A program made the position numbers and the translations under genes. A stretch of 29,141 nucleotides of DNA. It comes from Choristocarpus tenellus KU-1152 (taxonomy: Eukaryota > Phaeophyceae). Below are positions 1-13,000 of the stretch, in pieces (the stretch's first letter is position 1; the number at the start of each line of letters is the position of its first letter). The notes under the pieces were generated by a model. It was not told the origin of the DNA. It worked only from the letters and a program-made list of their open reading frames with translations, and ran no database searches. The stretch spans positions 1 through 29,141 of the forward strand of contig CAXNAD020000113.1 in assembly GCA_964200185.2 (NCBI GenBank). Direction: 5' to 3'.

Positions 1-1
1 T

Positions 2-301
2 ATTCTTATTCACTTTATCAATGATATATTGGAATTAAAGGGTAATGACCAAATAGAGGGAGTAGAGTTTTTATGTCCAGTCCAAGATGCAGAAATAGCC
101 TATAAAAAACAAAGCATTATTGATGTGCTCTGTCGTGATAAAAACGGAGTTTTGTTTATTGTCGCGATGCAAGTGGCTCCAATGAAAGGCTTTGAAAAAA
201 GAGCGCAGTATTATGCAGCAAAAGCATATTCAAGACAAATCAACTCAGGACAAGAGGAAGGCTCATTAAAACCACTGCATTGTGCTCAACAAAGACCATA
301 G
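2..301 (+). pseudogene. Rpn-family PD-(D/E)XK transposase/nuclease fragment, Rickettsiales-like
   Basis: The frame is open at the left window edge, so the true start is outside; the first visible residues are I-L-I-H-F-I-N-D-I-L. The segment D-V-L-C-R-D-K-N-G-V-L-F-I-V-A-M-Q followed by G-F-E-K-R-A-Q-Y-Y-A-A-K-A-Y-S-R-Q is characteristic of the Rpn recombination-promoting nuclease/transposase family (PDDEXK_2), which is abundant in Rickettsia, Orientia and Midichloria-type genomes. In that family the nuclease core is D...E-x-Q; here the Glu position is Ala (codon GCG, one base from GAG), which should abolish cleavage. Family similarity fades around the Q-E-E-G-S-L-K segment, and the frame stops at 299-301, well before the usual full length of roughly 250-300 residues. 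It is therefore a truncated, probably dead copy. No eukaryotic features such as introns are visible inside it. It is either transferred endosymbiont DNA or an assembly join with a bacterial contig. Confidence 0.8.
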
Positions 302-1032
302 TGGAAATAGAATTTGTATCAGCATCCACTACAGGAGAATCTACACAAAGTGAGAAAGTACTTGCCTACACCACAACAAAGGGGAAGCTTGTGATGGATT
401 CCAATGTAGAGATTTTGTTTTCTTGGGAGTTAGTTGCTTAGCGTGTTTATAACCACCTACGCAAATAGGAGGTACTCTCAAGGTCCTAGTAATGATGTAC
501 CAGAAAATGGTCAACATGTGCATGGGGGTAGAAAAGTGAGGTTGTCCTTTCTGTCTGTGCCAAATAAGCTCTTGAACGGGACAGTGGTGTGCAGTTCAAC
601 AATTAAGACGAGTCAAGGTTATCAGCACACCTTTTCCACATAACCTCAAACTCCATATCACACCATGCACACACCCCTAGATGTCCTTACATGATTCAAT
701 CCTAGGCTGGAAACCAGACAGGTTGAGCACAATTAATGATCAACAACATTGCAGCATTGACAGGTGCTTTCAAGAATAGAGAGTGCATATATATCATAGA
801 CCAATCCTCCTTCCAACTTCGGAAAAGCAACACTCAAAACCAAAGGACAGTGCTACAATAATAGGACAAAAAAAACTGTCGTTCTGGAACTCTCCTGAGC
901 TCTCTCTAAGTCATGGCTTGTGTCAAAAATGCAAACCCTGCTCATCATCCCCATCACATGTCACAACAGAGAATAGACAGCCAAAGATACTCACGGCAGG
1001 TAGATATGTTGAAGACCAAAACACCCACTACA
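302..1032. other. 3' flank of RPN5, no gene seen
   Basis: This stretch lies between the bacterial-type fragment and the RPN5 stop codon. Short open frames here (for example 434-643 and 783-1067 on plus) have no recognisable motif. There is no telomere-like tract, in contrast to the adjacent introns. The RPN5 3' UTR and poly(A) site must lie here on the minus strand, but I see no convincing AATAAA close to the stop. Confidence 0.6.
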
Positions 1033-4000
1033 TTACACAATTTTGTGGAGCATGTTCTCCTTGTTGATGAGATGGCAGCTACGCTCTACGAGCTGTAGCA
1101 GTTGCGCAATATCCGAGTTCCATTCAGAGAGAATCTGCTAGGGTTAGGGTTAGGGACAAGGACCAAAAGGGAGCATATGAGTAGAGTCCATGAATGCTCC
1201 GTCTACTGAACAACTGGGGTCTGAATGGACACCCTGGTGTAGAGCCCCCCTCCCCCCCCAAATACTTCGAGTCATGATTCCTTATTGAGTAAATGGTAAT
1301 TCACCTTTTTTCCATGCTAGGAATCGTTTGAGAACTGCACATCAATAACAAGAAAAAATCTACTCATGTACATGAGGTCCAGTACAACACAAGGATCTCA
1401 TTCAAGATAGAACAGAGGAGCACGCTAGGGATTGACTGGCTGAGACAATGTGTTTGGGATTTTCTAGAACACCGTATCATGCCACTATATACAAAATGCT
1501 ACCTGTGACCATTCTAACAAGCAGACCCAGACATGTGACTAGAGTTCTAGTGCCAACATTGAGGAGATGCGGCACAAAAAATTCCACCAATAAAAGATCA
1601 ACTTGTCTTCCATGCTCAACAAATAGGATGTATTCATCCGGCAAACACTGAACAATCATAAAAAATATTAGTACTCAGGATTAGGGATAATGCTAGGGAA
1701 ACATTTTTCAAATGAAAAAAATTCTGCTGCTTCCTCAGAATAATAAAGAGTGAGCAGGGGGAGTGACTTCGTCTCAACGTGTGAACAAAATCTAACCCTA
1801 ACCCTAACAAACATCTAACAAGCACCTACCTCCTCAGGGGGCTTTGGTTTGGAGAAGCTCACAATCCCAGCGGGTCGGTCAATCTTGGCATAACCGAGAG
1901 ATCCATCACAGACCATATCTTTAGGAAAAATACAACCAAATAACCATGGTGTTTGATTACATGGAAAGGAAAAAACACAAAATCAGTCAGGATTGATAAT
2001 GCATATTTGTTACATCAAATGAACCGCAAATTTACCCACACAGTAAAATAACCAACCCTAACCCTAACCATCTACAGGCAATCACTACCCTAAAGGGTGA
2101 AACAACCTTGAGATCAATATCAACCAAACCAAATTCAGCAGCATACAACTCAATATACAGTATCATGCTACAACAATCACTGTAACCACATATCCTCAAA
2201 CCACCATTTTCTCATAATCACTCTTCCTAAACCTGCTACTATAGCAACACTCCAGAATCAGCAGCACCATATTATATTATATAAAATATGTTAAAAAAAA
2301 GGGACATGCTGCAGTACTGTTTACTGAAAATATCAGCATTTCTTAAATTGTCAATAGGAGCACCCCCCCCCAACTCTAACACTTACACTAACGCCAATAA
2401 ACCATTACGGTACACTGCCGAGACAGTTTCGTATGATTTCTTGAGTTGGTGTAAATCTAAAACAGATAACAAAAAAAGTCCTAAATGCATTTCTATTCTT
2501 TCCACAGCAATCAAAAGGAACCTCTCCACCAAGGCCCATCTAGTCTGAAATAAAACCTACATGCTGCTTGAATGAGGCTAGTTCTAGATCAATACAATAC
2601 CCACCCTCTTTGTTCAACAGAAGAAGCTTAGGTCCCTGATTGGCCCAAAAAAGCTTGATCTTGAACTACAACTCACAAAAGGAGAGTCACAACATAGTGA
2701 ATACTAACCCATACTGTGCGTGTTTCCTACCCAACCCTAGCCCTAAAGTACATCAGAGTCTTTCTTTAGGACTAGAAAATGTGTTGACAGGACCATTTCT
2801 GATGGTTTCTCAAGTGTTCTTGTCCACAGCTGTCAACTGTTTCTAACCTTTGGTATGAAGGACAGTCCGGGTCCAATACTATCAAGTAAGGTTCCAACTA
2901 GGGCCGTCAACTAATTCACTTCTGAAAGACCCGATGAAAACCAAAAACAATTAGATTTTCACAAAACTAAATGTACATCTGTGTCACATCCTACTCTAAA
3001 AAACTACTTAAAGCCTGTCAAAAACAATACCAAAAAGATTGTATTAGTACCCTACATACCTGCAACGTTCCTCTCTGCCTCTGCCTCCCCCAATCCTAGC
3101 AACTCTGCCAGGCGTTTGGTGTAGATCTGTTTGTAGTACTTAGCAATCACGCGAATGTTGTGTTGGACTACCCTTAGCTTCAGATCAACCTTCCACCTAC
3201 CACAAAAGAGACCAAAAATGTTGTAGGGTTAGGCTTAGGATTAGATATAATATAACAACAAAGAGTCTGTTGTAACATTCAAAACCCTAACCCAATTAAT
3301 AAAAATAAAATAATCTTGAGCTCTTCTTGTGAGAAAGAAGACTGGGTATTAGAAGGCGACTGGTGTAAGCCTATTAAGATACACACACACACAATTCAGT
3401 GTTCACCACAAGGGAGGATACATTCCATTGGTGATAACCTTCACGTACTAATACTTGACACTCTCTTGGAGATTGTTGGGTTCATGTTCTAGGTGGGTTG
3501 GCAACAACAGGATGAAACATCAGTTTGTTTTGGCAGTGGATGAGAAGAAGCTTTAATGTTCTCTTTCATAGATGAGACGCTTCAAACACCATTCTACACG
3601 AGCACTAAACTTCCCAGAAGTTTCTTGTTCTAAGATCGAAAAAGAACAGTTTTGGTTGCTACTTGGTTGCTATTTAATTCTTAATTGAATTGTAGCAATT
3701 AAATCAAATCTAAGATTCACAAGACTACTATAAATGTATGTAACACTTTGCCTAACCTTATTATAAATATGGGGTTAGGGCTAGGGTAATCAAGGTTGAG
3801 GTGAAGTAATGTCAGTATGACTCTTGGAAGAAATCAGACACCAGTATATTGTGTGTTTCAGGTAGGATATGTCATCACCAGCAACAACCTGATACCATGA
3901 TCATGATATGTCCACCATAACGACCATACCCTCCTCAGCCAATAGCAACAAATTTTTTTCAACCAACTGCCAAATCAGCACCTTGCCACACATCAGAACC

Positions 4001-7000
4001 CAACCAACCTTAACCCTAAATATGGTCCACGGTAATAATGTATGTTACAAGCCATATCATTTCCTATCCTACTGTTCTACAAAAAAACCCAAACAAAATG
4101 CAATCCAGTGCTAACCCTAACCCTAACCAAAATATAATAGTACTAATAATATAGAAACAGGACATACCCAATAATTCAACAAGTTACTCAGCAAAACCTG
4201 GCATTCAACCCTTCACAAAATACCACAGCATTAGTGTAAGGCCTAACCCCAACCCTATTTCCAACACAATACACTTAAAAAAAAACAAAAAACTGATCCA
4301 ATTCATTGCTCGCTGTCACCCACACCCTAACCCTCTATGGCAATAGCAACAATAATGCACGTTATCCCATGGAGCTCACAGAATTGGCCATGACAATCCC
4401 TTGCAATATATAGGAAAGTAAAATATATAAATATTAATAAAATATCTACCAAAAGGATAGTTCCAATGTGTACTACCAATAGTATCCATCAAATACCAGA
4501 TAACCCTAACCCTAAACCAACATGACCCAAAAAGATACAAAACAAGGAAAAAGTTTAGATGAGCAATGCAAGGTAGAGCTTAGTTACACAAGACACACTT
4601 TTGAAGTAGCTCTGGCCCTCCTGCTGCTAAGCTGGGATTAGCTTCCAGCTCCTCCTGCCCCTGTAATGGGTATCCAATGATCTCAGGCGTGGTGAACAAC
4701 TTGACGAGTGCCTGACAACACACAAGAAACACACCAAGACAAGTACCAAAGTAAGATCAACTATGTGTGATATATCATAGCCCTAACCCTAACCTTGAGG
4801 TGTTACATCTGATAAAATTGGAGAGACTTGTGGCATTATCATGGGCAGGTTAGGCATCCCCTAACCCTAACACTGTATACAGCAATAAAAACTACATCAA
4901 ACAATTCAGTTTAGGGTTAGGGATACCTGAGAGTACAATACGAGACAAGCAAGGTTGACATCACAGCCTCAAGACCCACCCCAACAAGACTCTCATATTG
5001 TAAGCCATGACTATACTTAGCACTATCAAAATCAATTGATGCTAGTTCCAGTCATTATAGCAAACCAGGGACTTTCTATTCTTCCAAGTAGTCCGCCACG
5101 GAACGGACCAATCAATTGCAGTCATTGGCACTCCAAAAATTCTCTGATTGGTGGTGGGTCTCACCTTAAGGCGATAGAAACAGACTTGTTCATGAAATGA
5201 AAATATTACATATCATAAACAGTGCATTAACAGCAACATCCTCATTCTTCCCACAGAGGTAAGAGGTAAAACCCTCTAAGAGAGATACAGAGGTACAAAC
5301 ACATAAAAAAATCGATCAGTCATCAACTTACACACATCCGGTGTCTCCAAATTATATGGGTTAGGGTTAGGGTTAGGGATAGGGATTTACCAGAGCAGAG
5401 CATGACAAGAACACAAGGAGTCCGAACTACAAACATTTGAAAATAACAAACTAGGGCTCTGAGGTAGCCATGACTAGGGTTAGGGTTGATCATGTGGCAA
5501 AATCAAGATGGTTACATCTTGTAAAGTGTTAAACCTCACGAGAGTTACCTAAACCTAACCCTACGTTTTCCACTTTAAACCATTTCCTTTAATCTTTTCG
5601 CAGTTCACCCATACTTCTACGGATGAAGTGCAAACATTGACTTGAAATCTCTAGTTTTCAAAGTTTTTGAAAGGAGTTAGGGTTGGTTTTACATCATACA
5701 TGGATTTGGTAAAAAAAAACTGCAGATATTTTCAGCAAAAAAAAGCAAACTGTGGTGGGTACCTACCTATTTTCACTTGGACTCAAAATGACTCAAAATG
5801 CCTCCTAATACAGGCAAGCCCCAAAATCTTGGGACTAGGTCCTAACTTATATTGCTTCATCTATTAGATGGGACTTGGCCGGTCTTGGCAAAGGGTATTT
5901 CACCACAAAAAACAATTAAAACAAATACCAGTTTCATCCAATCACCATAATACACACAAATACACACACCAACACACCCTAACCCTTTACAAAAAACAAA
6001 CCATTCTGTGCTATGACTACTTTACAAAACGAGCTGAAAAGACTCAGACCTATTTATGACACATACACGAGGAAAACAAACCCTAACCCTAATCCAGTCA
6101 CCAAATCTTTTGTTGTTTTCCTCTCTGAAAATTAGTAACATCATACTCACAAAAGAGAGAATAGATCAACATCCGTTTCTTCTGTTCCTTCAATAAAAAA
6201 AAAAAAAAATGTACCATACTGTTAACTTTGATTATTTCTAACTAATTGGATTCTGCACAGAAGGTACACTTTTCCGTTGAAAACAAGAAAAAAATATTGT
6301 AACTTGATACCACACTTAGCTGTTGCCATGCAAAATAGTAGTATGCATTTAATGCCATGCAGGACAAATTTCACATTACAGCATTCCACTAGTATTGCAT
6401 TGTAACACTTGTATTCCAAGTAGGGGAGGTCAGGAGAGATCAACACATGTATTTTTCTTATTATACACTTGGCATGAATGAATCACTCCACAACATTCCT
6501 CTAACCCTTAGACAATTAATATTAATAGTTTGTCATTATCACAGGTACTTAGATCAAGGTACACCAGAAAGGACCACAGCCACACTAACCAAAAACGGCT
6601 CACCTTATATTGCGGTAGTTTATCAAGATGGGTGTACTTCTCCACCCGGAAGAGCATGTCTTGTTGATGATTGCTGAATGGAGACAACACCAGAAAAAGC
6701 ACTGCTGCCTCAAGGGGCTCTTGCCAATTCTTGTTGTCATCACTAGACTTCACCTCTGGAGTGTCAAAAATCGAGTGGAAGTCCTGAGGAAGGGGCAGGG
6801 GCAGGGGCAGGGACAGGGACAGCACCACACATGATATGGAAGAGACCATCCCAATGTTGGCACAAAAAGTATACTAAAAACTCCCCAAAATCTCTCCATC
6901 ACGGTAAAGTAAAAACTAAGATATACTCTGTTGTTACAATACAATCAGAAATCAGAAATCATACCAAAGTATGCCTTTTTTGTATCCAATGTATAGCATC

Positions 7001-10000
7001 ACACAGTACAAACAAAATACAAGTATCAACTGTGTTGGAGAGGTTGTAACTGTGTAATAGAGTGAATGAACTCCAGTTCACTCAACTGTTCAAATCACAT
7101 TTATTTTTTTTACTGGTCAAATCAAATCATATCAAATCAAAGTGTTCATTTCCTTCCATATCCACACGTGATCAATCTTAGGGTTAGGGCTAGCGCCACT
7201 AAATGACTTTGACAAGCTGATCAATTTACAATCATTGCCATCAACTGGGGTAGGTAGCATACAAGGTTTGACAAGCACAAAGCATGGGTTTTCAACACCT
7301 TGGAAAGACATGGACCAATTCACATGTACTTCAATACTGATAGTATACTAGTAACTGTGGAGACAAAAAAAGGTATACTTGTATTTTGATATGAATGATA
7401 GAATGCACTAGGATACAAAGAAAAAAGGTATAGTGATACTGTGATACTTATATTATGATACAAATAGTGCACTGGTAGACAACAAGAGATAACCTGGTAC
7501 TTTCACAATAAACTTAGGATGTGGGGGGGAGGGGGGATACGGTGTCAGGTATTCCTTGATGGGGGGCCCCTTGTGCTGATAATATACTAGTAGATGCAGA
7601 GATGATAACCAGCACAAATAACCAAAAGGTATACCCCTTTCAGGTACAGGATATAAAAAGGGATTCGATTGAAGTCAGCGCAATGCCTAGTTCATAATAA
7701 CTTTCCCTCTAATATAGCATAAAATTTCAAAAACTCGAAGAGTTCTGCCCTGGCCCATAAGGTATAGTACAACCACAAGGACCCTATTTGTTTCCTTGTT
7801 AAAATATTCATATATTCATACCACCTCAGCACCAGAAGAGTTGAAGGTGTCACCTCACCTGGCAAAGGTTAAACGGCGCCTTCTCATGTATGTTGTACTC
7901 CACCATCAGCCTGTAGAATCGAACCTGGCAACAAAAAATAAAACAATAGTTTGAGGTTAGGGTCAGGGTCAGGAGGGGGCAACCATAACCTTAGTACAAT
8001 CATATCGTTACTATCAATGCAACTACTTTGATGGGATGTGACACCAAAACTAACCCTAACCCTACTGGTGCACCAACACAGGAGGTGATTTAGCCTGTAG
8101 ATATATCAATCATGAAAAGGAAATTGTCAGTTGTATATATCCTACTAATAGAATACATATAGCTTGACTTGTATCGCCATCTACAATAAAACTCCACAAA
8201 TATAGCTTGACTTGTATTGGTAGTATTAGGCTCTTATTCTCAGAGTGCATCCTTCAGCTCTACCATCATCACTGAGCCAATCTCGTACATAACCTAACCC
8301 TAACCCTAGCCCTAACCCTAAGGGAAGAATTCTCCTCATTTGTTAATTGAGTCAAACTCATAATGCCATTGGACGAAATGATGCCCCTCAAATTATATTC
8401 AACAAAAATAACACATACATATCGATCTATATAGTTAGGGTTAGGGCATGGGACCAAAACAGATTGGGGCTAGGGTTAGGGTTAGGGTTGAAAAGAGGGA
8501 ACAAATTAAAAAGAATGAAGTAGCCACACACTAATCCTAACCTTAACACAACACATCTGTCTTCCACTATGACAACACCAACTTCTATCTAGCCCTAACC
8601 CTAACCATCTTTTTTCATTTCTGACCAAGAGAGTAACATCCTAATACTAACATAGGCAATGCTGTAGAGATGCTTCAACAATGAGTACCTGAACCTAACC
8701 CTAACTCTAACTACCCCCTTGGGATACAATTACCACAGATTAATAGGACCTCCACTCCTTTCAAAATCTTGAAATTTCTAACTCTACAAAGTGACCAGGA
8801 ATGTCCTAACCCTAATGCACAGCTGGAACACTCCTTTTGTTGTGAATAACTAAGGGTTAGGGCTAGCCCTTTCCCTAACCTCAGAACTACCAGTACACCA
8901 AACCCAAACTTTAACCCTAACCTCTCACTTCTGTCTTGGCTTAGCCCTCACCTTGAGGCTAAGTATTGTGAGATGAAATGAGAGCAGTGTTAAGGCTAGG
9001 ATAAGAGCAAAAGTATCTTAGAGAGTAGGGATGCATCCATTTGGGAGCCAAAATCCAACGTTCCGATTTTGATGTAATTTTGGCTATCATGTTTGTTAGG
9101 AAGTGTCAATATCCTTGTTCTAGACAAACTTTTCATAATGTATATATTTTACCTACTCTATCAGTATTTTGATGAATTTTGACAGAGGTTTCTTACAAAA
9201 AAAATAAATGTAGTCATACTGCATTTTGATTATGACTATGCCCTTAGAGTAAAAGTATCTTAGAGGGTACAAGTTTTGCTCCTGTTTGTCTGTTTGGAGT
9301 TTGACTTCCCATGGGGTTTTTTTATGACATTCTCCTACTCCAAAATGTGTTACTGATACTACTACCAGAAAACATCTTAACATCACACTGTTATGGTGAA
9401 CTCTAATCCCTTCTTTGTTCTTTGGCTTGGCAGAGATTAGAAAATATCTCAGATTACTCGACAGCCAGGTTAGGGTTAGGGTTAGGTCTGACATGGTCAT
9501 GTCTTTGAACAATTGATCGCACATGCTTTACTTCAGATAAAACATAATGGAAGGAAAGGTGGTATCACAAATAGAGAGCAGCACTAACCCAACCAGAAAA
9601 ACAAAACCCTAACCCTAACCCTAACCCTCGAGTACATACTTTGGATAGGAACACTTGTTGCAAAAGTTGTGCCTGGTAAGGCTTGGACAAGGTCACGTAA
9701 GGTGTGGAAGACTATCAACATAATAGTGATACTAGTAGTAATAGAACTATCTGAGGGGGAGATGTGGTTAAGGTTAACTAAGACAGAAAGAGGGCTTAGG
9801 GTTGGGTTAGGCCTCTATGACTGCCCTTGCGGTGCTTAAGCAATGTGAAGGTCACCTTTCAGCTAACCCTAACCCTAACAATATAGTAACCTAGTAACAA
9901 TCAATCTTCTCTACAGCCACACCCTAACCCTAAGAGTTTAGGGCCAACTGCATTTGAGGCATCGCTGTGGTGTACATTGCACAAGGTCTGAAGAGGTACA

Positions 10001-13000
10001 AACAACTCAAAATAGACTAACCCTAACCTATATCATGTATCACATATCCCATATCACAAAGCTACACCCAAAGTGCTACAGTAGGGGGGGGTCAGGCTTC
10101 AGTCTTTACCTTGATGTCCTGCATGTCTTCATCGAGCAGAACTTTCCTGTTGATTTTTCTGCTCTGGATGAGAGCACGGATGTAATCTTTCTTTCCAAGG
10201 GTTAAGCGAATCTGAAAAAAAAGAGGCGTTTTCATACACGACAACAGCATAAATTAGTGTTCAAAAAATCTAGTGAGATAATCAACACCATGTACAAAGG
10301 CCAAAAAATCAACAAAAAAATATATAGAAGAGATGCCCAGAAAGAGGAAGACTACTTTCTCCACAAATAGAATTAATTATAGCGTTAAATATGGAACATA
10401 ATGCACAGTACAAGAAACCCACAAAATTTAAATATTTGAAGAATATTCTGAACAAATTATTTTTATTTTCATTATTTTTCTACTTTCAAACATATATCAA
10501 CAGCTGTATAACTTCTTCAAGGTGAAAGAATATGACAAAAATCTAGCATGAAAAACTTTGTGGAATTGACTAGACATGCTACAGACTATGACAGTGGAAA
10601 TATCAAGAAACAAAAAAAATCCTTAACTCTAAGATAAAACTCTAAAGATGCATGCTGTACTCAACAGGAGAAAACCCCCACTTTGTTCTATAGGAGGAGA
10701 GAAGGATCAGTCCGTAACACACACAAAGAAAGCATGAGTCATGACTGATCATAATCCAATCACATTGAGTTATCATAATCACATTGCACATTGTGTTTGG
10801 TAAGGCACACAAGACTAACTTAGCAAGCACGTCACAGGAAAGGTTGAACCAATCCACAACACCAATCATATCTGATCCCCAGTGCAATCAGCATACAGAA
10901 TAACAGAAAGTCATGAATGCATAAGACAGCAGGAGTGCCAAGCACTCACTCCACAACACCTATTATTTCTTGATTGATTCTTGATTGATTTTGATGTCGT
11001 GTGAGAGTGTGGAGGAAGTTATCACCAACACCTCAAAACAAACAAAAAATCCCACACACCACAATCAGGCAAAAAAAGATGCTTTCACCCTACCTGTTCA
11101 AGGATGAAATCCGCCTTCTCCCTCTTGTCCAAAGCCCCATAGGTCTCCACATGTACCTCTTGCATGACATCTGCTGCTCCTGCCACATCCCCCTCCTCCT
11201 CCTTGAACTGAACAGTGTCGCCACCATGAAAAAAAATGGGTACACCAACAGGTTAGGGTTATAGGGTCAGCTACGCATAGTTAGGGTTAGGGTCAGTTAC
11301 AAACAGCAAACATAGACACTAAGAAGAGAGCTCATGTGTGACATCTAGTCAATAGCAAATATACATTCAAATAACACCTGTAAACATCTAGGGTCACCCA
11401 ACATATATAACAACCCCAACCCTAACATCAAACACAGGACTGAGAGGGTTCAAGCGTGACAACCCACAACAGTTCCCCTCATCTGATTCAAAGAAATAAA
11501 AAACAGCTTGTGTCAACGCCTCCAAGGTATAATAGTTGTAACTGTCATTGACTCACATACAAGAAAAAGGAGCAACCAAAGCAGCACAAAAACAACGTTT
11601 AGCTTTGCCATGAAATTACAGATGATAGGGTCTGATCTAACCCTAACCCTAACCCTTAGCCTGACGAGTGTCAACAATTTCACATCACTATAAAAAATCT
11701 TGTCTACTTTGATCTCTATGCATACTCCCACCTAAAAACATTGTAACCTTAACCCTCTAATCTAACAAATACCACAGTTTGCTGCGCTACCACAGAGGTA
11801 ATCCCTTCCACAATCTATCAAGTACCTCATGTTTTCACCAATACAGGTCACAAAAGAGCAAATTAATCATTGTAACCATTACATCAATTGGGGGGAGAGG
11901 GGGAGGAGGGGGGGGGGTATTCTTTTGGGTAAGGATGTGACGGTTCAAAGGGGAAAGGGGCATGCTTCAAACCATTCTTGTAGTTGTTGAGGGTTAGGGT
12001 TACAATTAGAACCCTCTCTTCATCAACTTATAGTTTCTATACAAAGACATTTGGGAGCTCACTCATGTACCTGATCGTGAGTGAGTATGTGTCAAAATGT
12101 TCAATTGATAAAGCATCCAAGGCCTACTTTCAATAGAACTCCCTCACTGTGGTGTGGATAAAGAACCCTAAAATCTGATAGATTGACTCAATTGTCACTT
12201 AGCCGTAAGTATAAAGGTGAGAGAGACAGCTTACAACAAATAACTCTCATACATCAACCCCAAAAATATATATTCTGAAAGCTATCAGCAGAAGAATATC
12301 TCCACTCAGACACAGCTTCTCACCCACAGAGTACACCATTGTACACCATCCGACACAACCTTCAAGGAAAAAATTTTGGTGACAAATATTCCGGTATTAT
12401 GAGCATGGCATAGGCACTTCAATATTATCTTGAAGAGCACTGGTCGTTGTGCCTGGGGCCATTTAAAAAACAAGGATGAATTTGGACTCTGACCCTAACC
12501 CTTACCCCAGATCACACAAGTTCAGCAAAGGGGGGGTCAAAAACCTGGGCCAAGATGCGAGTGAGCTTTGTCCTCTCAGCCTCAACAAATATCTTTCCAT
12601 CTGTCATGTCCCTCAACGTCACCAACAGTGATACCCGGTGCTCCTTGTCAGGCGTTTCCTCTAGCCAACCCATGGCCTGCACATCATGAATCAACAGGTT
12701 CAGGATATTATTTGTTTGTTGTAGATGGTCTTCATTTGTGAATTCTCCTGAATGTCCTTCCTACACCCTGACAACATCTGCACAATGTCAGTGGGCACAA
12801 AACGAAAACATATATTCACACACATAGGTCCATGTCAACACATCACAATATTCCCCAATTTTGAAGTAATTTAACTGGAGAACACACCCCATAACTGCTC
12901 AATGTGCAACCATTATCAAAATCCTTCAAAAAGGATTTATTCACATATAGATCACAGTTGCAACTGTTGTCTGTGTGTTAATTAATGGCAACCTTGTTAG

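Larger units (their letters stand above)
1135..1829 (-). other. RPN5 intron 10 (695 bp)
   Basis: Donor GTAGGT follows 1830; the acceptor TAG-CAG precedes 1134. It has telomere-like tracts at both ends: 1792-1808 (CCCTAA on plus, near the donor) and 1138-1155 (TTAGGG on plus). Read in the transcript, the second tract is CCCTAACCCTAACCCTAG running straight into the acceptor. A run of C occurs near 1247-1259. No gene seen. Confidence 0.85.
7925..10109 (-). other. RPN5 intron 5 (2185 bp), densest in telomere-like tracts
   Basis: Donor GTAAAG, acceptor TTGCCAG. Tracts at 8050-8064, 8292-8321, 8434-8446, 8467-8490, 8591-8606, about 8695-8710, 8851-8864, 9468-9486, 9606-9628, 9863-9879, 9921-9933 and 10018-10028, in mixed orientation. 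Also holds a rearranged foldback element (9010-9352). No gene seen. Confidence 0.85.

Noticed and set aside
9153-9524. A 123-residue minus-strand frame
   Set aside because: It runs through the MITE fragment and a telomere-like tract inside RPN5 intron 5.
1138-12506. A true chromosome end or one interstitial telomere from a fusion
   Set aside because: The tracts are short (mostly 2-4 units), scattered over 11 kb, in both orientations and interrupted by conserved exons of one gene.
1138-12506. CRISPR-like array of regularly spaced repeats
   Set aside because: Spacing is irregular, units are 6-bp tandem repeats, and the host is eukaryotic.
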